From contig JAPDRO010000027.1 in NCBI GenBank assembly GCA_030247885.1, positions 372,001 through 436,000 on the forward strand: a DNA stretch of 64,000 nt, given 5' to 3'. Position numbers and translations under genes: made by a program. Positions 32,827 through 45,505 of this stretch are shown here, piece by piece. Numbering within the stretch: the first letter of the stretch is position 1; every line of letters begins with the position of its first letter. This DNA comes from Taxawa tesnikishii (nom. ined.). Lineage: Eukaryota > Ascomycota > Dothideomycetes > Dothideales. The notes under the pieces are model-generated. The model worked only from the letters and a program-made list of their open reading frames with translations. It did no database searches and was not told the origin of the DNA.

Positions 32827-35015
32827 ATGGCCGGCCACCCACTTCTAATCGCGGCAGTGTTCGCTTCCGCGCTGTTCGTCATCTACAACGTCTTCTTTGG
32901 TAAAAATTCCCCACAGCGGAAAGGCGCTCGGGTGCCGCCAGGACCACCGGGCAAACCTCTCATCGGGAATCTATTGGATATACCGCCATCGCACTCATGG
33001 CTGAAGTTCAAAGAGTGGGCGGACGAGTAAGTGACAATACTTTGAATGGATTCAGCATGCCAGCATTCCCAAAAGGCCTTCTGCTGAACATGCGCTTGTC
33101 CGATCGCCTTGCCCTCCTACACTGATATCTCTACGCGTCCACTCGCATAGAATTCCGTACAACACCTTCCTTACTACAGACTCCCAACCCGTCTGACCCT
33201 TGCGGTACCATAACGCTCTCCTACACCAAGATACAACGATCATTGTTGCGCTAATGCTCTGACTTCTCTAACACTTTCTGACGCAGGTACGGCCCGCTCT
33301 TCCGGCTCAACATCGCAGGACGCGAACACTACGTCGTGAGCACGGAAAAAGTAGCGAATGATCTGTTGAGGGAGAGGGAAATCTGTACTCGAGCCGCGAG
33401 CAGACTCCAGCGGCGGCAAAGCTTCTAGGAGGGGATTTGAGGCCGCTATTCTTGCCGTATAACGGTATGTGCAATTGCCCCCGGAGGACGCGAACGCGTG
33501 TATGCGACTGGGCGCGCGAGACGATGCTGGGTTAGATGCGATTGGCCGCGGGTGGGGAGGGGTTGGGAGAGCTTCTGCAGAGCCACGTACAATCTTGCCG
33601 GATGGCGGTCGAGATGCTTGCGATGAGGTGTTGATGGATGTCGCGCTCGCATACGCCTGCCGCGCGAAAAAAGAAATGACCAGAGGTCGCCGGAGCTTCT
33701 AACCCTTGTAACCCTGGGGCCACACGCACTGTATGCGATACTGACTCCCGCTTGCTAGACACCTGGCGCAAAGGCAGGAAGCTAATGCACCAGCTCACAA
33801 TGCCATCGGCTGCGACATCGTACCAACCGACGCAGATCCTCGAGTCCACACGCCTTTTGCACGATCTCCTGCACTCCCTAAGGACTACGAGCAGTGGTTT
33901 GAGCGCTACTCGTCCGGGCTCATTTTCCGCCTCGGGTTCGGGAAAACGATCAAGAACGAGGGCGTTGTGAGGCGCATTATGGATGTGAACCATAACCTCG
34001 AGAAGGTAGCGAGCCCGGGTGCATATCTGGTCGATACGTTTCCGAGCATGATGTATGTACCTGAATTCTTGGCGCCGTGGAAGAGGCAGTTGGGCGAGTT
34101 CCATAAGGAGGAATTGGGGCTGTTTAGGGAGTTGTTGCAGGACGTAAGGGAAGAGATGGAGAAGGGAACGGCGCCGCCGTGCTGGGAGCGCACGTTCATT
34201 GAAGGGCAGGAGCAGTGGGGTTTGAGTACCGATCACGGCGCCTATGTCATCGGAACGTTGTTCGAGGCTGGCAGTGGCACGACAAGCGCGGCTATGTGCT
34301 CCTTCCTCCTCGCTATGGTGCTTCATCCGACCTGGCTGGCGAGACTGCACGACGAGGTGGATCGTGTCGTGGGACCGGACCGGATGCCGGAATTCGAAGA
34401 CATGCCGAATCTGCCTACGTGCCGCGCTGTTATCAAGGAGGTCCTGCGCTGGCACCCCGTCACCGCGGGCGGGCTCCCACACCAACTTATAAAAGACGAC
34501 GTGTACGAGAACTACTTCATCCCCGCAGGCACGAACATCCATCCGAATCAGTGGGCAATCCACAGAGAGCCGGAGCTGTATCCCGATCCCGAAGCGTTCA
34601 ACCCGGAAAGGTGGCTGGATCCGAAATTCCCAACGTACAAGGAACCACTGAGCGTGTATCCTAACCTGCAGAACTTCAGCGCTTTCGGCTTCGGGAGACG
34701 CATCTGTCCGGGCCAGAACATCGCGGAGCGCAGCTTGAACATCCTCACGGCGAGGATCGCATGGGGATGCGATATTCGGAAAGCGAAGGGTGAGGATGGC
34801 GCAGAGGTCGAGGTGCCGTTGTACGACTATGAAGTAAGTGATCTGATTCATAAGGAGGTGCGGGGATGGAGGTTGCTGACGAGAGTACAGCATGGTTTCA
34901 ATACGAAACCGAAGTGGTTTCCTTTGAGCTGAAGCCGCGGAGCGAGGAGAAGACGAAGATCGTGAGGACAGCGCTGGATGAGCTGACTAGAAATGATCCG
35001 TTGGCCGGGCGCTAG
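32827..35015 (+). CDS. Cytochrome P450, microsomal type (CYP64/OrdA-like); three apparent 1-base losses
   Basis: Start ATG 32827 (MAGHPLLIAAVFASALFVIY, membrane anchor), then the Pro-rich hinge PPGPPGKPLIGNL. Exons: 32827-33026, 33287-33464, 33759-34833 and 34891-35015; the first two introns (260 and 294 bp) are long for this window. Landmarks: YGPLFRLNIAGREHYVVS, TWRKGRKLMHQL (C helix), FEAGSGTTSAA (I helix; the usual AG[ST]DTT is AGSGTT), IKEVLRWHPV (K helix ExxR region), NPERWLDP and the heme loop FGFGRRICPGQ with its Cys ligand. The frame breaks at runs 33376-33378 (G), 33876-33878 (C) and 34923-34925 (T). Each is restored by one base, giving the tail FPFELKPRSEEKTKIV and TAG 35015. Substrate unknown; the relatives I recall act in polyketide and aromatic oxidation. 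Confidence 0.85.
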
Positions 35016-35258
35016 AAGAGGTGGTATGCATGCAATTTCAGAATCGGCGGTCGCGACAGTGAAGAGAATATGGCATCATGTTTCCACTGCTAGTTGCCGG
35101 AGGGGTGAAGTCCAGGTTGTACGCGCACTCGAAGCTGCAGTACGTAGACTTCGACTCAGCGTTCTCTGCTCCGTTCTCCTTTCTTTTCGTGACTCGGTGA
35201 ACTGTGCAAGGGCAGTACTGCAACTGCAAGGGTCAGAAGCGCGTTTACGTATTTGTTA

Positions 35259-37956
35259 TTACACTTCCTCGCTGTCATCCAAGCCCCTGCTCCGATTTCT
35301 CCTCATCAGTCGGTCCAACACCGTGACATGATCCTCCGCCTTCTTCACCCTGTGCTCAGTCGCGGTCTCCTCCTCGAACGCATCCGCCCTAGCTCGAATA
35401 CGACTGGGCGCCTCCGCTTCACCTTTGTGATCCTCGACACCCTGATCTCGGACGCCCGCATCCTCACTGTTTCGCGCCGTTGCACTCTTCACGTTCTTGC
35501 TGTCAATCGACGTTGACTTCGACAACAAACTCCAATACTGATTGCCGCGCTGACGCTCCGCGATGCCCTCCTTCGCAGACAACGACATCGAGCTCGCCCT
35601 TGCCGTACTTTTAGCTCTTTCATCCATGCTCTCCTTTCCATCCTGATCCGCGGTCGCGACCGACCTGCCCTTGTCTCCAGTGAGGAAGAGAAAGGCTCGC
35701 TGGGGAATTGAGAGGCAGACGTAGACCTTGTGCTTCCAGAAGTGGTAGCCGCTGTCCGTATTCAGGGAGCCGATGAGGAGAAAGAAAGGAACGCATACGG
35801 CGCAGACCACAATCCCAAACATCCAGAAGTGGTGCTCTGTGGGCATGTTTGTCATCCCAAAGACGGACTGGAGTGGCGCAGTGTTAGAGGTGCGTTGTTT
35901 TTCTCTTCACATTGTGACAAGACAGGAGCATCTCGCATGCCAGTGCGAAGCTGAGATGGGGATTTACGTACCGTTACGAAGGTCAGGGGAAGGAAGAAGA
36001 TGTTTACCAGCGTGAGGACCTTGATGTTGTAGTTCTGCTGCACTGTGATCTCGGCCTGTTCCACACTCTTTCTGCTTTCAAGAACGCTAGTGCCGCTGAA
36101 GAGCTGGTCTCGCAAGCTCCGGATCTCGTGTCTGCGCTCGTTGTTCTCCCGAATCAGGGTCCTTAGGTTCCTGATCTCGGCCTCAAACTGTCGTTTCAGA
36201 GCTTGCATCCGCTTCTTCCAATACACACTCCGAGCGCTGGTTTCTTCAACTTGCGGCCAAATGGTTTTGTGCGTTCCGGTCCAGACGGATTCGGTAAAGG
36301 TGTCTTCGTAGGAGTCGACGAGGGCTTTTATGGAATCATTCATTGTGCCTAAGGTCTGATAGGCCCAGAAATAGCGTTTGGAATACGTGAATTCGTCGTC
36401 CTCGAAAAGAAGTTTTTCGCGAAGGGAGGGATCAAAGATGAACGTGGGTGGGGGCGTCACCATTTTCGTAATCCTGCATAAAACACTGCTGTCAGCTTTT
36501 GCGGATTCATACTCGGTCGTCTCATTCGAAAGTTTGGCATTGGTATGAGATCGCCAAGCTCTTCAGCAGGGTGGGCAATGCACGGATATTCAGTAACTAA
36601 ATACACTGAATGTTCAGCGGAAAAAAGATGGTTCACTGAAAACCCAGCATATTCAGCTACTGAATATCCGTGCATTGCCCACCCTACTCTTCAATGAGAC
36701 CTGCGAGTGCAGCTCAGTCAAAAACTGCCAAGACTTGATACGTACCGTTTATATATAATCTCGTATCGCTTCTGCGCATCCTTGAATTCCGTCAAGAGTA
36801 CGTGGAGGAAAGCTTCGGGACCGTTAACATAATGCTTCGACGAATCGTGACCGTCGGTGCTACTCTGCCAGTCTGGATAAGCCTGCAGATTGATGACTTC
36901 CCACGAGGCCCATGGATCATACACATAGCCGTGCTTGGTTTTCGCCCTTCTGGCCGGGTTGCGGACTTTCTTGATTGGCTCGCCGGACAAGGATAAGGCG
37001 ACGACGGAAGAGCAACGAGAGACGGGTATGTGGCCTTCGGAGGCTTCGAGCTGCTTGTCTGCGAGCTGCCATGACATTGGAACGCATTCATCGCCCACGA
37101 TTGTGTAATACTCGAAATTGAAGACGAAAGAACGCTGCCTACGGGGATCTTCGTGGAATGAGCGGTCCATGTCGGCCTGTTTCGATCAGCTCGAGGCGGC
37201 CAGGTCAAGCTCACGTGTGCTCACAGAAGATGCTTCAGATTCCACCAGGTGCTTGAACAGGTCGTCCATGTCGAAAGCAGAATTGTACGTGTGATGCAAA
37301 GCCGCAAACATGATCTTGCTCGGCTCGCGAGCAATGGTGATCCGTCCAACAGCTTTCCGCTCCTTATTGGGATCGTTATTCAAGTCCTTGAATGTATGCC
37401 AGATGGCCATCTCTTTCCCTATCCCTCTTCTGCCACGAAGAGTATGGAGCTCTACCGGCAACGGGGCCCCATCACTGCCAACATCGAAGACCTGGAATTG
37501 AGAGTACTCTGTCGTCTTGTCCGTAGAATCGTTCGGACCGGGGAACGTCCATGGTCCGGATTCCACGTCACCAAGGATCTTGCGGCCGTATTCGTCGAAC
37601 TTGTAGCTCTTAATGTGCTTCTGCAAGTCGCCGAGCTCACAGGACCGCGCGGGAAGCGGAGTTTGAACATACAGGGATAGATCACTCTCGTCATCGCTGT
37701 CGTCGCTTATTGATAGTGTTGATTTCAAGGGATACGACTGCTTGCGTCGAGAGTCGGTGTCGCGTTTGCGTGAGTCGCTTTCGGAGAAGACAAGAGAAGG
37801 CTGGGAGGCAGATCGCGGCGAGGAAGGTCCATAATGAGGTTCTGGTAGCGAAGGCAGCACAAATGTCTGACCTAATGCCTCTTGAAACTGTCTGAGAGTG
37901 TCTTCGTAAGCGCGTCGCCGCGCGTCAAGCTGCTTGATAAGATCGTCTGCATTCAT
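35259..37956 (-). CDS. CorA-like (MIT superfamily) two-span membrane protein
   Basis: Four exons: 37956-37225, 37176-36746, 36473-35972 and 35867-35259; all phases agree without correction. The N-terminal part (MNADDLIKQLDARRRAYEDTL) is coiled and Ser-rich. The middle carries SRCSSVVALSLSGEP and FLHVLLTEFKDAQKRYEIIYKR. The CorA-type stalk is FEDDEFTYSKRYFWAYQTLG, then SVYWKKRMQALKRQFEAEI and RSLRDQLFSGTSVLESRKSVEQAEIT. Two spans follow: NIFFLPLTFVTSVFGMTNMP and FGIVVCAVCVPFFLLIG. The canonical CorA Gly-Met-Asn signature is replaced by GMTN, as often in fungal CorA-like proteins, so Mg2+ transport is not assured. The C-terminal 170 residues are charged and cytosolic. The 272-bp intron 2 holds a MITE. 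Confidence 0.82.
36567..36686. mobile_element. 120-bp hAT-type MITE in an intron
   Basis: The element starts CAGGGTGGGCAATGC and ends GCATTGCCCACCCTA. Its two ends form inverted repeats of 42 bp with five mismatches. It is flanked by 8-bp near-direct repeats, CTCTTCAG (36559-36566) and CTCTTCAA (36687-36694). YAGGGTGGGC ends and an 8-bp duplication are marks of hAT transposons. It has no coding capacity. It sits inside intron 2 of the CorA-like gene and would fold into a hairpin in the pre-mRNA. Confidence 0.85.
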
Positions 37957-38599
37957 CTGAGAATTGCTTCGCAGGAATACAATTCGGGGGTTGGAGGACA
38001 GTAGAGATTGTTGTTGTCCTACGCAAGTTTCATTGGCTTTTCTATAGTATAACACGAACAGCAGGCAATCAGGACGAGAGGCCGGAAAGGATAGGGCATG
38101 AAATGGGAAGACAATGAACGCGTAGGTCGGCAGTTTTGTGGAAGAGACCAACACGCATATTAAAGCGGTGTGTATCTCGGCGTCTGGTTTCGCTTCTGCT
38201 AGTGATCCCTTAGTATGCATCCTGATCGCAAGGCGTCCAATCCTTCGATGGTGCGGCGAAGGATATAGCGGCTCAAGACTCGAGCATGAGGGGTTCTAAT
38301 TCGGGTTCGGAGAAGGAGAAACTCCGGCGCAGCTTGCCCTGCTCACGGCAGATACCTTTCGCGGAATACGACGAGGATTTAGATCCTTCAATTAGTTGTT
38401 GAATTCCTTGTTTACTATTCTGAAAGGACTTAAGGTACTCGATGAGTTTCTTGAGGGTGTGACTGGTCAGTTGGCCTCTGGCCGTGGTAATGCATACAAC
38501 GAACAACCTTTCATGTTTCGCTTTCGCTTAGCGTTCATGGTCTGCAGCAAGCGAGCGATAAGATAAGATGCGGAGTACGCCGCCTTTTGTAACATGCGG
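37957..38599. other. Spacer between CorA-like gene and HET relic
   Basis: 0.64 kb. The upstream in-frame extension of the CorA-like ORF (to 38220) has no recognisable motif. A 77-codon minus ORF at 38273-38506 is not identifiable. Confidence 0.4.
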
Positions 38600-40341
38600 A
38601 GCCTCCAGAAAGGCCAAATCCGCCTTCACATCCCTTTCCAGACGAGACCTCCGAAGCTCCTGTGTGCTGCTTGATGCGTACAGCGGACCTTGCTGGGGAG
38701 AATGAGTATGCTGCCGTGGCATATATATGGGGCGAGCAGAAACGGAATCATACAATCGAGTGCGACGGCGCTATGATCATGGTCACTAAACGCTGCGCGG
38801 ATGTTCTCCGCACCCTCCGAAACAAAGACTACGAACAGGAGGTCTGGATCGACCAGCTGTGCATTCACCAAGGCGACAAGAAGGAAAAGGAGGAGCAAGT
38901 GCTGATGATGTTTGAGATCTATTCGTCAGCACGCGTCGTTTTAGTCTGGCTACGAGGCGAACTCGAACAAAAAGTCTCCGAAATATGCCAAAGTCATCAA
39001 GAAGTCCAGGAGCAGGATGAATCGGGAGACATTGTCCCGAAGTATATAACCACTCTTGAGATCGAGCCCCAAGGTCCCGGCGGTCCGCGTATAATTCTGA
39101 ATTTCTCGGGCCAACATCCCAGGAACAGCTTGCTTGGATCTCTCAGATCCATCATGCAAGCGTTAGCGCAAGGTGTCCAACATCGGAAACAGTCACAGGA
39201 CCTCCAATTTGTCTCGTCTACGCAGTACGCTCACTCATGACTCTTATCGGAGATGTTCCGCCACCAGATTACACATGAGAAGCGCAGGAGGTGTCCTTAA
39301 GTTACAACCAGTGGTTCGTACGGAAGGGCCATGGCGCAGAAATACTTTTCACCAGGAGCTATGATGATTTCGTGCCAGATATCGTGCCATCGTGATGCTT
39401 GAGATGGTCCAAATCTTTTTCTGCTCCCAGTATGCGGTTTTCCCCGACGCGTGGTGGCAAAACTGCTTGCCCACGAACAAGCTGCATCACAACGCTTGAG
39501 ACACGTGCATTCAGACTACAAGAGCAGGCTCAAACATGCTAACGGCCTGACTGGGCTCGCAGACACCAACCCTCTACACCTCCACATCCTCGGCTTTGCT
39601 GTTGATGGAATCATCGAGATCCTGCCGCATCCTTTTAACCTCAACCACGCATGCCAATTTCTCAAAAATGCACGCCGACATAGGACTCCGGAGGTTGACG
39701 CAAGAATTGCAAGGAGGGCGTATTGCCTCAACGACTCTCCCAACTTCTCACTCGAAACTTTCGCCACGTTCATAGTCCAGGCGTTGCTGGAACATGCGGA
39801 ACACGAAGGACAAGCCCCGCTAGATGCGTTTGTGGAGCTGACGCTACAAAAACCCAAAGAGGAGCGCATCCATCCAGCCTTTGCCGCACTTGAGCGGCCA
39901 GGTCTTGACCCCGAAGACAGCGATAGAGACAGCTCACTTGATCTGATGGCTAGCCGATCGCAAGCCTTCTACGCCAAACTCGCAGCAGCAGGTCTATCCG
40001 CATTGTTTCAGCGCCACCAAGCACTGTGCATTACCAAGAATGGCTTCACGGGGGTAGTACCAGGGCATACCTAAGTTCGTGACGTCGTCACTAATCTAGC
40101 AGACTCGAAAGCTTTCTTCGTGCTTCGGAAGCAGCAACCTGACGCACGATATTTGCTTGTCTTGTTGGATCGGCGCATCTCATTACACTTTTCGAGGATC
40201 ATGGGCGAGAGCTCGAAGCGAGCACGCAGACGCAGCTCTTCGTCATTGCCTGAGCTTGAAGATGTCGTTGGATTGGATCTCTATGACCTGGCTCGTTCGG
40301 ATTGCATGATAGGAAGGATTGCATCTACTCTTCAAGGGTAG
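38600..40341 (+). pseudogene. Decayed HET-domain gene
   Basis: HET-domain blocks are readable in order: EYAAVAYIWGEQKRNHTIECD, VWIDQLCIHQGDKKEKEEQ, EIYSSARVVLVWLRGE, a worn NQWF...RK segment near 39310, LHLHILGFAVDGIIEI, and the tail ALCITKNGFTGVVPG with a VLRKQQPDARYLLV end. The domain order and the C-terminal ITKNGFTG...FFVLR block match HET proteins. The frame is interrupted several times, including stops not explained by single-base run errors, so it is most likely a true relic. It belongs to the fungal allorecognition repertoire, which turns over fast. Confidence 0.7.
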
Positions 40342-41368
40342 CAGTATAGATCAGGTTTGAGAACACACCCCGTCTGCTACCAAGCTAGTATATCTACGTA
40401 CTTATATACGAGCCGTGATCCCTACTGGAGGTGGTATTACCGGCGATGTTCACGGTGCACATGCCCTCTATCCGGCTGTTTCCCGGTTGGTGCGGCTCAT
40501 TGTGCGTGTTGTCAACTATCGTCTGAACATCCTCCAAACTACACGTATGTTAACCCGCTGCCGCACCTCGCCGTCACCGCCCGTCGTCGTTGCGCGTACC
40601 ACATCGCTGTCGCACGCATGCTACCTTGCTATGCGCATCTCGTGCTTCGAACGTGTGTACGCCACGATTCTCGATGCGATACGGTAACCCTGCACCTTTG
40701 TGCACAAGGGTCGATAGGTAGTCATGCGATGTGCATTATGAAGTGTACTGGATATCTATAGGATAGCGTGCAGAATACTAATGGATCCATCACCTCACTC
40801 TAATGAATTGGTATGATAGGCACTCCGGATCCGGATCGGTTCAGTCCGATAATACCCTTGCTTAAACTGGAGTCGAAGGAATCCGAGGATTCGGGCCTCT
40901 GGGCGAAGTATTGTTGTTGCCTTCATACCGTTATGCACGGTCGACGTCACCACTGCGAGTCTAGAGGTACTGGAACGCGAAGCGTTTGCAATGCATGTTG
41001 AACACGATTCGTCTCTATTCGACAAAAAGAAAACTGGTTCTGCAGTCGAGACTTGCGCGAGCTTCGGGAAAGCGACAGCCTAGCCAGAATCTGGATAAAA
41101 GGAAACACCCCTTCAACGCCGCTCCGATTGCCCCAATCGTGATCCCGTTACAACCTTTGTGAACTCCTTCGAATGCTTGAAAGAAAAAAAAACGGTAGTC
41201 CCAAAGGACCCCGATGCCCTCAGTTGTGATGTATGAACACGGGTCCGGTCTTGGTCAAGAAGAAGATATGGCCTGGAATAGCAAATGTAATCAGCCACAA
41301 CAGCCTCGATGGTGGTGGGTTGTCTCTGTTCAAGAACATACCATTCGAAACGTTTTTCGGTCAATCGA
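40342..41368. other. Intergenic, 1.0 kb, no gene seen
   Basis: ORFs at 40357-40761 and 40813-41001 are His/Arg/Cys-rich in a way typical of non-coding frames. Nothing is supported. Confidence 0.4.
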
Positions 41369-41662
41369 TCAGTGACCCGTGAGCTCCTGCTTCTTCTTAA
41401 CGAGGAAGCGGAACGGACTCCCCTGCAGATCCTCGCGCACGATCTCCGCACCCAGACCCCTGGAGAAAAGCCTCGCTGTAACGGGTGAGCTTCACGAATG
41501 GTAGTGCGGTAGGGTCCAGGCTCAGGTTCGTACCTCGCTTGTCGTATGTAGATGTCACGTTCATCTCGTTCCGGCCTACTGCGTTGATGAAGAGGCCGAT
41601 GAAGGGGACTGTCAGAAGTGTGACGCCGAGGGGCGGCTGAAGAATGCACGGACGGCAGACAT
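41369..41662 (-). CDS. Small single-span membrane protein, unknown function; one apparent 1-base loss
   Basis: Start ATG 41662 (MSAVRAFFSRP), then a hydrophobic segment GVTLLTVPFIGLFINAV, RNEMNVTSTYDKR, a 58-bp intron (41533-41476, GTACGA...TTACAG) and ARLFSRGLGAEIVRED, ending LVKKKQELTGH and TGA 41369. That gives about 78 residues with one membrane span and a basic tail. The frame needs one more base in the G/C run 41630-41633, between FSRP and LGVTLL. The size, single span and compact exon structure suggest a small organelle-membrane protein, but I do not recognise the family. Confidence 0.6.
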
Positions 41663-42873
41663 TGTTGTGAGTGGTTTTCAGGGGCAGTGGTTTTCGGGCT
41701 GGGGTTCGGCCTTTGGTGGTGATGTAGTGATGTGATGGTCGTAGGTTGGTTGTGTGATGAGCTGTCGTGGTACTTGCCTGGTGGGTATCACTGGTGGGGA
41801 GCTTACAGGGTTCATATACTACTGTCCTACATCGTTATTCTCCGTCCCGGGGGGAGACTATAGGAAGGAGATCCGCGCGTGGTGGAAGCAATCTCCTGCG
41901 TGCGGCGAAGAGCGAGTCGCGAGTATGGGCTGCCATCATGCCAGTTGCGTGACAATGTCAGCCTTTGCCACCATTCCGCTTGCCCGGAAAGTCGCGCAAA
42001 GGCAACTTGTAGGGTTGGTGGGCGTTCGAGAACATGGCTGCAAGTCGCGTCTTACAACGGAGCGAGAGGGTCTGGAGAGGTGTGGTGAGAGCGCGAGACC
42101 AAGATCATGAGAGAGGTGGTCTGTGCGGGCTCGGTACGGCTGCTAAGGCGACGTCCGATGGGAGAATTCGGCCGATTTTACCGGCCATCGTTGTCGACTC
42201 GAGGATCAGATAAGATGCGATCTGGTAACGCCTATCGTTTACAATTTGCGCAGGACACATCTCATGGAATCTTCATGTGGGACTAGATCTGGCTGTTGCT
42301 ATACGGTGTCAAGCTTGCCTATGATGTCCCGTAATCTGTTGGTTGGCAAGTAACGATGTTTGATGTGATGTGAGTGTCGGTGAATCTTGTAACATGTAAC
42401 ATGCCTGCAACCAGCTCCCGTACGTGACGATATTTTCCACGCAGCCAGTACAATAGAAAGAAAAAACAGAAAGGGGCAGAAGCTACTGTATTTGCCATGA
42501 CGAAAACACCCTCTACATAAATCCATGGTATCATCAGAGCAAGAAGCGTTAACACCTGACTAGCCTTGAGCCACCAGTAAAAAAATCAGTCGTGATGAGC
42601 GCTTTGAGGGGTTCTGAGCAAGCCTGCTTGCCCGCGGAAATCCGTTCGAACGCTCCGTAGAATCTTCGCATCGGGGCCATGTTCACTGCCCGTCACCGCG
42701 ATGGAATGGTTTGGACGCACAGTAAAGGTAAGTACACCGGTTGCGAACATGGTGCCAACGAGCCGTTGCTATGCCCGATGGAGGTATGCACATCTTGGTG
42801 GGTATGACTTCTAACCCTACGTGCGAGCGCAATGCGCGCCCAGTCGCATAGCAGAGCTAACCATGCAAGCCCT
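41663..42873. other. Intergenic, 1.2 kb, no gene seen
   Basis: Lies upstream of the small membrane protein and downstream of the MARVEL gene. Short ORFs only (41754-42110, 42319-42555), without motifs. Confidence 0.4.
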
Positions 42874-44012
42874 TTACACACCCGGATGCATGCTCATATT
42901 CGGATCGGCGGACTTGTTGTTCAAGCCCCTGGTGCGCACGACGTGCAAAGCTGCCATGACGGTCGTGGCGGTGAAGAGGACCCTATGAATTTGCGTGTCA
43001 GCATGTTTCGGCGCCAGTCGTATCTACGCAGTCATGTCTTCGAGAACTATTGATAATCCGTATATCCATCTGGAGTTCGTATCGGCGCGGGGACGCGACT
43101 GGCATCGCGCGCATCGTGCGGGCACCCAATTGTGTGCAGAGGAGTCGACGAAAGAGACAAACAAACAAACAAACAAACGGAGAACAGGAACTCACCACTC
43201 GAAGGCGGCAAATACCGCCGCCGCCTTGGCCGCATTACAAACATGACCATAGCACACCCGATCGCTCAGGAATACGGCCAGGGCGATGAATCCTGCGAAC
43301 CAGAAGAGCATTGTCAGGGACTCGACCTGTGGAGAGGAGGGGTTAGCGTCCGTCAAGTCCGTGGCGTCCGTCGCGTAGCGATCAGGACAGAAAGAGAGGA
43401 TAGGGAGAAAGGATAGAGAAAAAGGGGAAGTGGGAGGGAAAGTGTGACAGAAGCAGGAGGGTCATGGTAAGCGCGTTAGGAGAATGCGTATCGACCACAA
43501 TGCGATGGTAATTTCACTCGATCTGAACTTGCACGGCGCTCAGGCGCCCAACAGAAGCAAAGCATTACCGCGCGCACAGGAGCCATTGGTATGCGCGATA
43601 GGAATATGCACCGAATTGCATTGTACAGATACGAGCGCGATACAGTGTAGAAGAGATATCCAACTTACCCCCAACACGACGAACTTATGCGCCCAAATCG
43701 GATTCGAGGAGCCAGACGTGGCCAGGCGAGGGGCAAACATCAGGTACCCGAGCGCGAGGAGAGACCAGAGGGAGCTGAAGAGCAGGAAGTTGATCTGCGA
43801 GGGCGAGAAGGCGTAGTAGTAGTGTGACCACCAGTGGATCACTGGAGCATGTTAGCGAGTTTTCGGACCCGTTTGCCATGCAACTTGCGCGGGTAGTAGT
43901 GTTATCATGAAGCGCACTCGGGGCGAGACATACCATAAGCGGTCAAACCGAGTGTTATGACTGCGAGAACGGCTTGCGCGATGCGCAGTGGGAGGGCAAA
44001 GTTGAATGCCAT
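42874..44012 (-). CDS. MARVEL-domain four-span membrane protein
   Basis: Four exons whose phases fit exactly: 44012-43934, 43841-43669, 43326-43196 and 42982-42874, giving 163 residues. Spans: FALPLRIAQAVLAVITLGLTAY; INFLLFSSLWSLLALGYLMF; SLTMLFWFAGFIALAVFL; and AAKAAAVFAAFEWVLFTATTVMAAL. The tail NMSMHPGV is the usual ending of small fungal MARVEL proteins. These tetraspan proteins sit in the plasma membrane or secretory vesicles and organise lipid domains, as Nce102 does at eisosomes. No frame problem. Intron 3 carries a short (ACAA)n microsatellite. Confidence 0.82.
43157..43178 (+). repeat. (ACAA)n microsatellite in a MARVEL-gene intron
   Basis: About five copies of the 4-bp unit ACAA lie in intron 3 of the MARVEL gene, close to its donor on the minus strand. 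Confidence 0.8.
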
Positions 44013-45505
44013 TGGACCTGCGGGCTTGGACGTCGTGGCTCGATACTCGGTGGTAGCGTATTGTGTTGTGGTGGATTTTTGCGTGCAACTGGCTGCCGAT
44101 GTCTCTAATCGCTAACCGCGTTCCTGCGCTTTTCTCGAGAGTTATGGAGAGTTGTTGGAGTTTTGTTGTTGTTGCGGTGAACACGACTCTGTGTCGCAGT
44201 TGATGTTTGATGTGGTGCAAGGGGTGCTATAGTCTCCCTTTTATCGATTCGGACTGTTTTGAACGTTGCTACGGCACGACGCGTCGGTCGCGCGTTTTCG
44301 TAAACCGTTTCAGGGATCAGGGAAAGGGAAACGGACAGGGAAACGGACAGGGAGAGGGACGGGGATGGCTCAGTATCAGGCCCTTCTGTACTGTATGGAA
44401 GAGGTATGCAGATATCGCCGCACGCTATCATATGCATTGTATATATATATGTAAAACTAGACCTTTCCCCCAGATAATCAGGCGGTTGGCGTGGCCAAGT
44501 TTGACGCGACGTGTGAGGCGCAAGGAGCCGCATGACATGGTTGGACACGCGCATGAAGATGAAATTGACCTGCACGCCAAATCTTGCTTCTGGAACGCGG
44601 GGACGTGCATGCCCTCAAACCTGGCGTACACATTGCGTGTCCAATCAATCCAATCCGGCTTTCTCCAGTCTGCACCGGGATGCACCAAGCGGCCCAGCGA
44701 AGCCAGAGCAAGAATTGTTGTGTAAGCCGCGCCCAGGGCGTACGGACAAGAGACAGCTCACTCGAACATGACTGTGCTACACCCGGCAGGTCGACAACTC
44801 CCACCGCCAAAGTCCCGATCGACAGACACCCACGGAATGTTTAGGAGTGGACTGGACTCTCGGCATCGCGCTCGTATAGCGCAGGATGCGCGCGATTGTA
44901 TTGCCACGGCTGCGCACCCGGGCGCCCAGTAGAGCTTCACGCCGCACCCATCTAAGCCAAGCCCAGCGCACATCCGGTGACCAGCTTGCAGCGACACAAG
45001 AGCTGCGACTTACGCGGCCAGGCATCCGTCACTAAGTGAAGAAACATTGGAAGAGCAACCCGCGCGGGCAATGCTCACATACAACTGTACGCGGCTGCCC
45101 CGAGCATTGCATGTTTTCCGAACGTACCAATATGTACATACAGCTGGGCATACAACTATACGACTGGGTACGAGCGCGATGCGCGTCAGTACGATACGTG
45201 ACTTGTACACAATGCTGTGCGCCTGTGCGCCTGTGCGCCTTGTTTGCTTCGTGGCAATTTCATCTGCGCTGAGAGAATTCACGTCACACACACTCCAGCA
45301 CATTCTGCCTTTGAATCCCGTGTTCCCATACTGTCCCTCGCACCTTACTCCACAAACAGGTACAGGTAAGAAGAACTAAAAAAGACTCAAACAAAAAAAG
45401 TCAGAAGTTGGTTCGGTGATACACTACACTACATCTGCAAGGTTCATATATCTCTCTGGTATGCATACATGTTGCGGAACAAAGTAGGATGACGGATCTT
45501 CCTCT
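44013..45505. other. Intergenic, 1.5 kb, with short tandem repeats
   Basis: Holds a GGGAAACGGACA-type repeat at about 44323-44362 and a repeated CTGTGCGC word near 45223-45240. ORFs at 44207-44725 and 44105-44575 overlap on opposite strands and have no motif. No gene is supported. Confidence 0.4.

Noticed and set aside
33532-34893. 453-codon minus-strand ORF
   Set aside because: Antisense shadow of the P450 gene; the plus strand has clear P450 motifs and the minus frame has none.
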